Assembly: GCF_017313785.1 (NCBI RefSeq)
Contig: NZ_JAFLNL010000003.1
Span: 310,001 to 374,000, forward strand
Length of the DNA: 64,000 nt
Origin: Flagellimonas aurea
GTDB taxonomy: Bacteria; Bacteroidota; Bacteroidia; Flavobacteriales; Flavobacteriaceae
Direction of reading: 5' to 3'
The notes beneath the pieces are model-generated. The model saw only the letters and a list, made by a program, of their open reading frames with translations, searched no databases and was not told the origin of the DNA. The position numbers were made by a program, and so were the translations under genes. Below, one piece after another: positions 9,125 through 16,434 of this stretch. The first letter of the stretch is position 1. Each line of letters begins with the position of its first letter.

Positions 9125-9403
9125 TCATTTTAGCTTCTTTCCAAAGAATTTCGTTACTTTCTTCAGTTGTTCTTTTGTGTGAACATGGGAACAATTTTTC
9201 CTATATAGATAGCCCAAGCTAATGTTTTGAATTTCGTTAAGGGTAATGTTATTAGCGAATGCCAATGTTCGGAGTTCTTTAGCTCTTCCTTCGTCTAAAG
9301 GATGCCCGGCAAAAATTAAATCTGCCGTTCCAAATGCTCCACCTATCCTTGTTTGGATTTCTTCCAAAGCATCTATTTTGTTTGTTTTTTCTTTATCTGT
9401 CAT
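9125..9403 (-). CDS. Small hypothetical protein (92 aa)
   Basis: Not recognised. The reading frame is open from an ATG at 9460, but the first 19 codons run into the palindromic spacer. The ATG at 9403 (MTDKEKTNKID) is the more natural start and gives a 92-residue soluble, lysine-rich protein ending in KKVTKFFGKKLK. It is directly followed by the 80-residue gene. The basic C-terminus could contact nucleic acid, but that is only a possibility. Confidence 0.5.
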   Translation of the reverse strand: MTDKEKTNKIDALEEIQTRIGGAFGTADLIFAGHPLDEGRAKELRTLAFANNITLNEIQNISLGYLYRKNCSHVHTKEQLKKVTKFFGKKLK

Positions 9404-9446
9404 AATGGAGTTCGATAATTGCATATAGCGGTCTCGGGTATGAAAC

Positions 9447-9555
9447 GTTGGGCATTTCATGGCAATTAAAACTGTCCGCCAGAAACGAACTTGATTAAAA
9501 GCTAAAACTTGAGTAAATCACTGTCTGCTCTATGTTCTATACCTATTGTTAGCAG
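9447..9555. repeat. Weak attC-like intercassette spacer
   Basis: Spacer between two minus-strand units. It begins with GTTGGGC and ends with GTTAGC on the plus strand (GCTAAC immediately after the zinc-ribbon gene on the coding strand). These core-like heptamers match the better spacer at 10516-10573, but internal pairing is poor. It is best read as a degraded or divergent recombination-site-like element. Confidence 0.3.
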
Positions 9556-9562
9556 AAGTGTT

Positions 9563-9793
9563 TTACATCATTGGATATGGGAGTCTTTCTTTTTTGCTTT
9601 CAATTTCTTTTTCCTTTTTGAATTCTATTTCAGTTTGGACAAAAAACCATCCATCGGTAGATCTAGTCTCTAATTTATCATTACAGACAGGACATGAAAG
9701 TTGGACTTCTGACTTTTCATCGGAATAAAACAGATTGTCTTCAACGATTACAACGGTTGTTTGACAGTTTTCGCATTTAATTAATTCTTCCAT
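9563..9793 (-). CDS. Small zinc-ribbon protein (76 aa)
   Basis: A 76-residue protein with two cysteine pairs, CENC near the N-terminus and CPVC near residue 35, spaced as in a treble-clef or zinc-ribbon finger. A lysine/glutamate-rich tail (FKKEKEIESKKERLP) follows. It probably binds one zinc ion and may contact nucleic acid or a partner. It starts 11 nt after the stop of the ADP-ribosyltransferase-like gene and ends just before an attC-like core (GCTAAC), so these two genes share one cassette-like unit. Confidence 0.55.
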   Translation of the reverse strand: MEELIKCENCQTTVVIVEDNLFYSDEKSEVQLSCPVCNDKLETRSTDGWFFVQTEIEFKKEKEIESKKERLPYPMM

Positions 9794-9804
9794 CTTACTA
9801 TCAT

Positions 9805-10497
9805 TTAGCTTAAAAATAGTCTTTTTAAATCAGGGACACCTACTTGATTAAGATAATTGTCCCTACACCAACAATATCCGCATTCTCTAGTTTTAAATTT
9901 CCCTTTAAGGATGTGACCGTCTGGCACATTTTCTTTAATGAGTTTTACAGTCTCATTAAACAAATGAATATTCTCATTTGTAAGCGTGACACGAGGATCG
10001 TCTACTAACACTCGTCTGACTGATTCGAACAATATAGGACTAGAATTCTTTCGTATTGTTACCATCATTTTTTGCCTAGAGTAATATTTCCAATTATCAC
10101 GCAGTTCTGCAACGCTCTGAAAATATCTGTCTTCCATTGGAGTTTCTTTTTTCCAATAGATAGGATTATTTTTTGTTATCCAAATCTCATATTCGGTATT
10201 CTCAATTAAGCTTACATCAAATTCAAATAAAATAGGACCATAATAATTCTGCCTGCTGAAATAAGTATGTAAATCCGTTGTATCTAAAAATACATCATTC
10301 CAAACGTCTAGAACCTTATCAATATCATCAGAGCTTTGAGCTGTTTGGTTTAGTCCAAGGCTTTCTACGGCTCCACGTGATAATAGTCCATTTTGATTTA
10401 GGTAAGTAATGGATGTTTGTGTCGTGTTCGCGTGATAGAGCACTTCAATCTCCAATGATTTGAAGAAGTCAAAAAGTTCCTTGTTATCTAGTCTCAT
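9805..10497 (-). CDS. Possible ADP-ribosyltransferase-like (DarT-like) protein
   Basis: A 230-residue protein whose N-terminus (LYHANTTQTSITYLNQNG, then LLSRGAVE) resembles the opening of DarT/DUF4433-type ADP-ribosyltransferases. There a strand ending in Y-H-x-T is followed by a helix and G-L-L-S-R. The next segment, GPILFEFDVSLI, would be a core strand. The C-terminus carries CGYCWCRDNYL, a small cysteine cluster. If the assignment is right it could modify nucleic acid or protein using NAD. No macrodomain (DarG) antitoxin lies next to it; the neighbour is a zinc-ribbon protein. The family call rests on a short motif and is tentative. Confidence 0.4.
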   Translation of the reverse strand: MRLDNKELFDFFKSLEIEVLYHANTTQTSITYLNQNGLLSRGAVESLGLNQTAQSSDDIDKVLDVWNDVFLDTTDLHTYFSRQNYYGPILFEFDVSLIENTEYEIWITKNNPIYWKKETPMEDRYFQSVAELRDNWKYYSRQKMMVTIRKNSSPILFESVRRVLVDDPRVTLTNENIHLFNETVKLIKENVPDGHILKGKFKTRECGYCWCRDNYLNQVGVPDLKRLFLS

Positions 10498-10515
10498 TTT
10501 TAGTTTTACATTTCT

Positions 10516-10573
10516 GCCAACGGTTTGACTATGAGCAGTGTCCCTAAGGGCATTGCGTATAGGTGTTGTTAGC
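10516..10573. repeat. attC-like palindromic spacer
   Basis: On the coding (minus) strand this 58-bp element reads GCTAAC at the start and GTTGGC at the end. Between them are matching stem blocks CTAT/ATAG and GCA/TGC and an apical CCCTTAGGG hairpin, with unpaired bases breaking one side of the stem. That design, core heptamers plus an imperfect stem with extrahelical bases, is what integron attC sites show. The stop codon of the upstream gene (TAA at 10569-10571) lies inside the first core and the next ATG follows within 20 nt, as in gene cassettes. No integrase was found in the window. Confidence 0.4.
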
Positions 10574-12434
10574 TGCTGGTTTTTATTTTATAATCATATT
10601 TTGCTAATCTGAGTAATGCGGCAATCAGTAGGAACATTTGATCTGGATTATACTCTTCATAGTCTAAAAAGCAATGAGCTACATTGTTTCGCAGATTTAA
10701 TCCGCTCTCAGATGAAAACAAATAATTGAAGAGCAAAAGGTCATCGTCATTGAAGAATTTTTTGATGATATCATTATCCAACACATTATGGATATACACT
10801 TCTTGCATGCCTTTCTTTCTAATATGACTCGTTGGAATTTTCATCCTTTCACAAAAATCCCTAAGAAGTCCTTCAAACTTAATAGTCAGACTGTCAACAG
10901 CAAGAACAAAACTTGGTCTATAGTACTTAGTACTTACCCATCCTTGGATTTGAATGAAAAATTCAATTATTGATGGACTTAATAATCCAATCCAATTGAC
11001 TGCCTTTCCTTCGCCTCCCAAATCATATTTTAGATGCGGTTTCCCGATCCATGATTGAGTTGCTATGAACTCGATGAAATTCTCAAAAGTTAATTTCCCT
11101 GATTTAATACCTGGAACCAAAATGTAGTGTAAATAAGGGAGAACACTCATTTTCATTTGATAGCTATAAGTGTCAAAAAGTTTCTTGTCTTTCTCTGCAT
11201 CCGTTCCCTTACTTGATATGTTTTTGTTTTTGTCAAATTGGATAGTTGTCACAAAATTCAGAAAGGCATTCTTATTATTCTCAGATGCCTTGATTACATC
11301 GCTGTATTTTGGAAAAAAGAAACCATTTGAAATAGTTCTGTATATGTCTTCTGGATCTTGTTTAGTTATGTCTTCAGCTAATTTTTTGATATAGTCTTGA
11401 AATTCTTGCAGTTGTTTTTGAGTTTCTTCATCAAAGTCAATTCTTGTAGTAGGTAACTTAACTTTAGGTTTTAACTCAGAGTATAGGGTTTCCGCGTCTT
11501 TTACCTTTTCAAGATTTCCTGCTGAGGTGAAGGCTTTAATGGCGCTCGCATAATTATCTAGTTTTAGCCAAAATCTATCTTCTTCAGTTTCTCCTTCAGC
11601 AATCCTCAAGTATGCTAGTCCACATTCATTGTGCCATTTCCTTACATCAGATTTTGTTTTAATTGCAATTTTTAGAGCCGTTGGGATATGGTAGTTTACC
11701 AACGAAAAATCATCAGTTTTCTTTCTGTCATTTTTTAGTTCATTTTCAAAAATGGATAGCGTTTGCTTGAAGTCATCGGACTTGAAAAGCTTCGGATAGT
11801 CAAGCATATCATTTAAAATTCCATGTTTAGTGTAGAATTCAAAATCGGATTTAAAAAGTAGCTTTTTAGTAAGAATTTTAATCGGAGATAGCTCGGTTTT
11901 AGTGCTATTCGCTACCGCAAGTAATGTTTCATATAATCGACCTACTTGGTAGGGTGTTTCTTTTCGATGACCTTCTTCAAATTGATCTAAATATGATTCT
12001 ATTGATTCAATATAGTTTTCAATGGCTCTTTCTGCATACTTATTGTGTTTAATTGAATTGGGGCATTTCCACAATAAGTGATTGTACTTTGCTTTCAGTA
12101 TGGGATTTGAAGATTCCTCAGATCTTATTGTTAAGTAGTGGATGACTTCAGATTGTAGTTCATTCAAGTTGGGGTAGCTCTTGACCCGTTCACTGGTCTC
12201 AGTACTTGAATATACTTGTGAGAATAACTTATCTCCTTTGACATCAAACAGGGAAAAGTCAATTTCCCATTGGGCTTTTTGTTTTTCTCCTTCATCAGAT
12301 GATTTATTTCGATACGCTACCCAAAGGTCAGTTATGTACCAATTTCTTTCTAATTCAAAAGCATTTTGGTCTACAAAAGCATATAAGTCTTCAATTTTTT
12401 CAAATTGGTTTATGTCGATGTCTTTGCTTTTCAA
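10569..12434 (-). CDS. DUF4209-like protein with HEPN-type C-terminus
   Basis: A 621-residue soluble protein. The last hundred residues (GLNLRNNVAHCFLDYEEY, then LLIAALLRLAKYDY) match the DUF4209 pattern and contain R-N-N-V-A-H, an R-x4-H motif with a polar residue after the arginine, as in HEPN ribonucleases. The long N-terminal part looks helical and repeat-like. By analogy with HEPN proteins it may be an RNase used in defence, but this is inferred. The start is a TTG about 35 nt after an attC-like core, and the stop overlaps the next core. It therefore forms a single-gene cassette-like unit. Confidence 0.55.
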   Translation of the reverse strand: MKSKDIDINQFEKIEDLYAFVDQNAFELERNWYITDLWVAYRNKSSDEGEKQKAQWEIDFSLFDVKGDKLFSQVYSSTETSERVKSYPNLNELQSEVIHYLTIRSEESSNPILKAKYNHLLWKCPNSIKHNKYAERAIENYIESIESYLDQFEEGHRKETPYQVGRLYETLLAVANSTKTELSPIKILTKKLLFKSDFEFYTKHGILNDMLDYPKLFKSDDFKQTLSIFENELKNDRKKTDDFSLVNYHIPTALKIAIKTKSDVRKWHNECGLAYLRIAEGETEEDRFWLKLDNYASAIKAFTSAGNLEKVKDAETLYSELKPKVKLPTTRIDFDEETQKQLQEFQDYIKKLAEDITKQDPEDIYRTISNGFFFPKYSDVIKASENNKNAFLNFVTTIQFDKNKNISSKGTDAEKDKKLFDTYSYQMKMSVLPYLHYILVPGIKSGKLTFENFIEFIATQSWIGKPHLKYDLGGEGKAVNWIGLLSPSIIEFFIQIQGWVSTKYYRPSFVLAVDSLTIKFEGLLRDFCERMKIPTSHIRKKGMQEVYIHNVLDNDIIKKFFNDDDLLLFNYLFSSESGLNLRNNVAHCFLDYEEYNPDQMFLLIAALLRLAKYDYKIKTSS

Positions 12435-12472
12435 GATGTTTTTTACTTCAGTTTTCGGCGTATTTACTTGCA

Positions 12473-12657
12473 GCTAACACCACGCGGATATGGCGAGTTG
12501 CGTTGCGAGCAAGCTCGCAAAAGCTATGGTAGCCATTGGACGCATATTCGCTGTATCCGAAGTTGGGTAACAGTGGCAAAGGCAATTTAGTGAAAATAAG
12601 TGATCGGTCTTGTTCCGGTGTTTTGGCGAATGTGCGGTCGTACCGCGTGGCGTTGGG
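12473..12657. repeat. Long imperfect palindrome upstream of the DUF4209-like gene
   Basis: Outer arms GCTAACACCACGCGG (12473) and CCGCGTGGCGTTGGG (end 12657) are near-perfect reverse complements. Nested inside are GGATATGGCGA / TCGCTGTATCC and a perfect TTGCGAG-CAAG-CTCGCAA hairpin. The ends carry the same GCTAAC / GTTGGG cores as the other cassette spacers. Length and nesting recall long attC sites such as the Vibrio repeats. Short ORFs crossing it are not credible genes. Confidence 0.45.
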
Positions 12658-12721
12658 AACATTTAGTGTTTGCAGGTGGCACGGGGTGCCGCAAACACGT
12701 GCCGCAGGCATTGTTCCCAAC
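12652..12721. repeat. Strong nested inverted repeat
   Basis: A 70-bp palindrome made of three nested perfect stems: GTTGGGAACA / TGTTCCCAAC (10 bp), GTGTTTGC / GCAAACAC (8 bp) and GGCAC-GGG-GTGCC (5 bp). It shares its GTTGGG end with the neighbouring palindrome. It lacks a T-run, so it is not an obvious terminator. It could be a recombination-site half, an element end or a REP-like sequence. The stretch 12722-13011 beyond it holds nothing I can identify. Confidence 0.5.
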
Positions 12722-13011
12722 TTATTTATATTCTAAACTTTGTTGGGCATATACTGCCAATCTGGTCGGCTATGCCTAAGTTTTGTGATTTTCGGTTTAG
12801 GGTAGCTTTCAAGTTTCGTGTTAATTTCTTACCATACAAGACAACCATATTTATTGATCATCAAATGAATCATAGATGATTTTAAGTATTCTAAAGGACA
12901 TTCATAAAAATGTGACAAATTATCAATTGAGTGAATTTACCCTCTGAGGTCAAGTACATACTGGGCTTGGGATTTTAAGGAACATACGAGAAACTTTGTC
13001 CAATTCTTGGA

Positions 13012-13242
13012 TCAAACCCAACCCGACCTAATAAGTATTCTCATGATCTGCATGGTTAGTTCAAAAATGGCAAATATGGGAAGAACAAACCAGATACCTG
13101 GGATAAGCCCGATAAGGATGATTACCAATAAGAATGGCAACCTCAACAATCTCTTGATTCGCAGGATTCCCAAATAAGTATAAAGAACCACCCATAGAAA
13201 ACCCACCAAGGGAAGTTCATTGTATAGTTCCGAAAATGTCAT
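13012..13242 (-). CDS. Small membrane protein (76 aa)
   Basis: A 76-residue very hydrophobic protein with two or three predicted membrane segments (FLWVVLYTYLGIL, LPFLLVIILIGLIPGIWFVL, IFAIFELTMQI). It is the last gene of the minus-strand PRTRC block and starts 11 nt after the tiny ORF at 13254-13346. The family is not recognised. The packing suggests co-expression with the PRTRC genes. Confidence 0.55.
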   Translation of the reverse strand: MTFSELYNELPLVGFLWVVLYTYLGILRIKRLLRLPFLLVIILIGLIPGIWFVLPIFAIFELTMQIMRILIRSGWV

Positions 13243-13253
13243 AATCTTTGATT

Positions 13254-13346
13254 TTAAGTTCGATTTCTGTTATGTGAAAAAACGACTCGCAAAACCCTAT
13301 AAATGACCGATAGGACAACTTCGATACCTATTCTTTTTTCGTTCAT
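13254..13346 (-). CDS. Candidate 30-residue small protein
   Basis: A 30-codon ORF starting at an ATG (13346) that overlaps the stop of the 98-residue gene in an ATGA arrangement, and ending 11 nt before the 76-residue membrane protein. It has a single amphipathic or membrane-like helix (IGIEVVLSVIYRVLRVVF) and a basic tail. Tight coupling on both sides is the only support. It could instead be a non-coding gap. Confidence 0.35.
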   Translation of the reverse strand: MNEKRIGIEVVLSVIYRVLRVVFSHNRNRT

Positions 13347-13639
13347 TTTTTCACCAGTTCCTGTAGGCTTACCACATGGAGTTTGCAAGGAAAAAAAGTT
13401 CCTGCTTTGTAAGCGATACGGATAAAGCCGATGTAACACCCATCCCCATATTCCAGTACCTTTATCCCTTTATATTTAATGTCATGAGGGCCCTCCAAGA
13501 CCTTGCCCCTGCGCTGTACAAGATGGTAAAGTGCCTGTAGTTTTGTTCCCTGTACCCTGCTCCAGTTTCCCAACAGGGCGACATCATGGATCGCCCAATA
13601 ATTGGATGCCTTTATGAACACTTTTTTATTGTCCTCCAT
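13343..13639 (-). CDS. Hypothetical protein in the PRTRC operon (98 aa)
   Basis: A 98-residue soluble protein starting 6 nt after the ThiF-like gene stop. The N-terminus (KASNYWAIHDVALLGNW) and C-terminus (GCYIGFIRIAYKAGTFFP) suggest a compact alpha+beta fold. Not recognised. It is much shorter than the JAB-type PRTRC protein A expected near this place in proteobacterial modules, and shows no JAMM metal motif, so it is not that protein. Confidence 0.55.
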   Translation of the reverse strand: MEDNKKVFIKASNYWAIHDVALLGNWSRVQGTKLQALYHLVQRRGKVLEGPHDIKYKGIKVLEYGDGCYIGFIRIAYKAGTFFPCKLHVVSLQELVKK

Positions 13640-13645
13640 AGTTCC

Positions 13646-14425
13646 CTAGACTTTTATGGGGTTGACCATTCCGCTTTTGAGGTTCACAAATCCCCCGTGG
13701 ACGGATAATTGTCTATGCGACAACAACCTGAACAGGCAGTCCGATGCGTGAGCCACCAAGACATCGTTGATATAAAGGGACTGTTCCATCAACCGATCGG
13801 CATAGGCACATCCCCTTCCCTGTTGGGATTCAGTATCATGGTCTTCCAAATTCGGGAAAAGGTCGGTTATCTTCTTCAGTCTGCTTATGCACTCCAAAGA
13901 ACCATCGTCCAATTTTCTATCTTCCTCGAACAGGCTTCCGAGAACGAACTGCCCCGTGTCCCTACTGTTGCCGATGTCGAGCCAGTAGAACATTGTCCTA
14001 TGTTCAGAACCCCTATGTGGATGCTGCAAGGCCAAAGAAAGTGCCTTCCTATATTTGGCATTGTCCACACAGGTCACGATGATGTTCGATCTGATGTCAT
14101 CGCCAAAGGCCATGGCATTCATCGGTATTCCTTCCCATTGCAGCCCAAAGGCACGGTTGATCTTGGTCAAGGCATTGACCACCTTGTTTTGTCCAAGGTC
14201 ATGGGGGGTGAACAATTGCCTACCGATGTTCATGGGTTCGACAACATCCCCGTCAAATGCCCTGACGTGCAGTCCGGGATGTCCCGTTTGGCGAAGGGCA
14301 TGATCCAACCTCGCCAACCTTGCGAGCATAAGGGAGCCATTTCCACCTACCCCTATCAACGATATTGTGATCGGGTGTGTGGGATTGAAGAAATAATTGG
14401 GGGCGATATGTATCCTATCTTTCAT
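13646..14425 (-). CDS. PRTRC system ThiF-family (E1-like) protein
   Basis: A 259-residue E1/ThiF-like protein. A Rossmann loop, SLIGVGGNGS, comes near residue 21, followed by ARLARLDHALRQTGHPGLHV and the acidic FDGDVVEPMNIGRQLF. This order is characteristic of the ThiF member of PRTRC (ParB-related, ThiF-related) cassettes. ThiF/E1 proteins adenylate the C-terminus of a small ubiquitin-like partner. In PRTRC modules the partner is not firmly known, although PRTRC protein C ends in a suggestive Gly. The gene overlaps PRTRC B by 11 nt. PRTRC genes are known mainly from plasmids and integrative elements. Confidence 0.85.
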   Translation of the reverse strand: MKDRIHIAPNYFFNPTHPITISLIGVGGNGSLMLARLARLDHALRQTGHPGLHVRAFDGDVVEPMNIGRQLFTPHDLGQNKVVNALTKINRAFGLQWEGIPMNAMAFGDDIRSNIIVTCVDNAKYRKALSLALQHPHRGSEHRTMFYWLDIGNSRDTGQFVLGSLFEEDRKLDDGSLECISRLKKITDLFPNLEDHDTESQQGRGCAYADRLMEQSLYINDVLVAHASDCLFRLLSHRQLSVHGGFVNLKSGMVNPIKV

Positions 14426-15122
14426 AGAATTGTTTTATGGTCATGTTGTTCGTAATAAGTAGGTTATCGTCGAAACGCTGCTTTCCATGGAGACGTTTCA
14501 TCATTTCCACAAGGTTTCCCTTGATCAGGTCGTTATGGTGGGTTTCCGTGAACACCGAGGAAAAGAACTGTTTTTCCATAAACCCCATGATGTCCTCATA
14601 ATGCTCGAATCCGTCATAGTCCATGGAAACATTGCCCATGCAGACCCTGCCCCGTGCATTGACATTGGGCAAGGGGGCATGGTACAGTAAAGCATCCCCG
14701 TCAAGGACATCGCTCCGTTTTAGGGCGAATACATTCAGAGTGTTCCCCTTCAACGAAAATACCAGTTTGGGGAGGGGGTACTGCCCTATCGGGATGCCCA
14801 TCCTTTCATCGAAATACAGGGTGTGCCGTTTAGGGTGGATGATCCACACCAAATGCAAATCGCCCTTAAAACCGAAGTGGATAAGGTTCTTGGGCAACAG
14901 TCCCTTAAAGGAGAATTTTATCAATTCCCCTTCCAAGCACCTGAACAGGTTCCTTGCAGTGTCCTTGGTCAGGGGCATCCCCGCTGTAAGACATTCCCCG
15001 ACTATCCTATGGTAGGCAAAATAGTGCTCCGTATTATAATAACTCGGTGTACTGGCATAGCCTATCAATGCAAATTTTGGCGCCAAATGATCGTCCATGT
15101 CCAATTCCATGATCTTTTCCAT
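14415..15122 (-). CDS. PRTRC system protein B
   Basis: A 235-residue protein matching PRTRC protein B: LVFSLKGNTLNVFALK in the middle, then LLYHAPLPNVNARGRVCMGN and a C-terminal FFSSVFTETHHND. The VCMGN cysteine in this position recalls E2-like folds, consistent with a ubiquitin-like conjugation theme for the cassette. It is soluble, with no signal peptide. It begins 1 nt after the F-like gene stop and overlaps the ThiF gene, so it is part of one operon. Function is unknown beyond its association with plasmid and ICE maintenance. Confidence 0.8.
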   Translation of the reverse strand: MEKIMELDMDDHLAPKFALIGYASTPSYYNTEHYFAYHRIVGECLTAGMPLTKDTARNLFRCLEGELIKFSFKGLLPKNLIHFGFKGDLHLVWIIHPKRHTLYFDERMGIPIGQYPLPKLVFSLKGNTLNVFALKRSDVLDGDALLYHAPLPNVNARGRVCMGNVSMDYDGFEHYEDIMGFMEKQFFSSVFTETHHNDLIKGNLVEMMKRLHGKQRFDDNLLITNNMTIKQFYER

Positions 15123-15123
15123 A

Positions 15124-16035
15124 TCAAATCCGTTCCATCAGTTCGTTCAGTTCACAAATAAAGTTTTCCACTTCCTTTAGTTTTTCCTCCAATCCTTCCT
15201 CAAAGGTCTCCATCCCATTGTTGCTCACGGTTGCATGGGAATACGTGGAGAGCAGATCGTACTCATTGGAGCAATCATTGAGCATGTTGATGTACGATCG
15301 GGTAAACTCGCTCTCGCCATCATCGGTTATCAAGAACGTATGGTAAAAATCGACCATGCTCTCATATCCATCACGGACGGATATCCGTTGTACCACCTGA
15401 AAATCCAACTTTTCCGAAGTCAAAAGGAGTTCTTTTAGCTTCCTATATACATCCTTTTGGGGTCGGTAGCTTTCCAATCGGGATTTCCAGTCCATAATTT
15501 GAAAGTCGTTGTATTTCCTTTCGTAGCGACTCAGAAAATCAACTGAACCTTTCAAACGCTCTCCATAATCCTCATTGTGGGCTTCCCTACAATATGCCAT
15601 TTCCTCGATCAAAAAAGTCCATATCCAGTCGATCCTGTCCTCACACGTATCGAAGATCGAATCAAAGGGAAGTCCCTTGATGAAGGATAGGAGTATCTCG
15701 AACAAGTTTCTGTTCTTGCGCTTCATCCCGTACAACGGCATTAGGTTGATACAGTAGATATTGCCCTTGTTCCCAATGTACCGTTTCAGGTCTAGTTCCA
15801 ATTCCCCGTCACAATTGTGGTACACATCGATCAGATCGACCCTTGCCCTGTCCCTGAGCCTGTTCGCACATCTAAGGATAAGGCCTTGCAAGCTGTCCCC
15901 GTTATCGAACCTCCAAGAATCGATGCTCCCCGTGAACTTTCGGGTAACCTCCACCATCAACCTTGCCAATTGGCGAAGTCCGTCACCTGAATACTTTTCC
16001 GATAAATCGTTCAGGGCAATGGGCCATACGTTCAC
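15124..16035 (-). CDS. PRTRC operon protein, possibly PRTRC F-like
   Basis: A soluble protein of about 303 residues occupying the PRTRC F position between C and B. It is rich in aromatic and charged residues (GLRQLARLMVEVTRKF, LKRYIGNKGNIYCINLMPLYG) and ends in a coiled-coil-like stretch. The frame is open from an ATG at 16179, but those first codons overlap another, more protein-like frame. The likeliest start is a GTG at 16035 that overlaps the upstream TGA as GTGA. Alternatively a frameshift has split a single longer gene here. Assignment to PRTRC F is by position. Confidence 0.55.
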   Translation of the reverse strand: MNVWPIALNDLSEKYSGDGLRQLARLMVEVTRKFTGSIDSWRFDNGDSLQGLILRCANRLRDRARVDLIDVYHNCDGELELDLKRYIGNKGNIYCINLMPLYGMKRKNRNLFEILLSFIKGLPFDSIFDTCEDRIDWIWTFLIEEMAYCREAHNEDYGERLKGSVDFLSRYERKYNDFQIMDWKSRLESYRPQKDVYRKLKELLLTSEKLDFQVVQRISVRDGYESMVDFYHTFLITDDGESEFTRSYINMLNDCSNEYDLLSTYSHATVSNNGMETFEEGLEEKLKEVENFICELNELMERI

Positions 16036-16211
16036 GTTAGGAAACAGTCTGTCCTTCTTAACAATGCCTTCATCCGCCTTGTCCCTATGGTGTGGCTTTC
16101 CTGTTGGAACGCCCTGAAAAGGTCGTTGTGGAACTCCGTGAGTTCCCGTGAGGTGATGGTCTTTGATGGTGTTGTACATTTTCCCTTGTTTAAAAATTCA
16201 TCCACGTTCAT
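16032..16211 (-). CDS. Small protein (59 aa) or N-terminal half of a split PRTRC F-like gene
   Basis: Starts at the ATG at 16211 (MNVDEFLNKG), 4 nt after the PRTRC C stop, and ends at the TGA at 16032. Composition (SRELTEFHNDLFRAFQQES) looks genuinely coding and better than the competing frame. The stop overlaps a GTG that opens the next frame. Reading continuously into that frame with a -1 shift would join DRLFPNVNVWP to it, so this may be the true N-terminus of the F-like protein broken by a frameshift. Confidence 0.45.
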   Translation of the reverse strand: MNVDEFLNKGKCTTPSKTITSRELTEFHNDLFRAFQQESHTIGTRRMKALLRRTDCFLT

Positions 16212-16215
16212 ATCA

Positions 16216-16434
16216 TCAACCTTTGGTTCCTGCCAATGATTGGAAGTGTATCTCATGTAACCCATCATTGATGCCCTTGTCCACGACATTGGCATTGGTC
16301 AGTTCGGGATATAGTGCGGAATAATGCTCCATGATCCGTTCATGCCCCATTTCGGGGTCAATGTCCTCCAGTTCGATCTTTTCCCTGTTACCGTTCAGGA
16401 AAAGGTACTTTCGTGTTATGTTAGCGATCTGCAT
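16216..16434 (-). CDS. PRTRC system protein C
   Basis: A 72-residue protein from the ATG at 16434 (an upstream ATG at 16458 would add eight residues). It has a short beta strand pair, a D-P-E-M-x-H-E-R-I-M-E-H-Y-S helix, then YPELTNANV and a C-terminal SLAGTKG. This matches PRTRC protein C, which is about this length and ends in a similar G-T-K-G. The flexible Gly-containing tail and small beta-grasp-like size make it a candidate ubiquitin-like partner of the ThiF protein, an inference from the fold theme. It overlaps PRTRC E by 14 nt. Confidence 0.75.
   Translation of the reverse strand: MQIANITRKYLFLNGNREKIELEDIDPEMGHERIMEHYSALYPELTNANVVDKGINDGLHEIHFQSLAGTKG

Noticed and set aside
12448..12736. 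Short overlapping ORFs in the palindromic region
   Set aside because: Open frames on both strands follow from the palindrome itself and none has a believable protein sequence.
13709..14455. 248-codon plus-strand frame over the ThiF-like gene
   Set aside because: Shadow of the real minus-strand gene; composition rich in H, Q, P and C.
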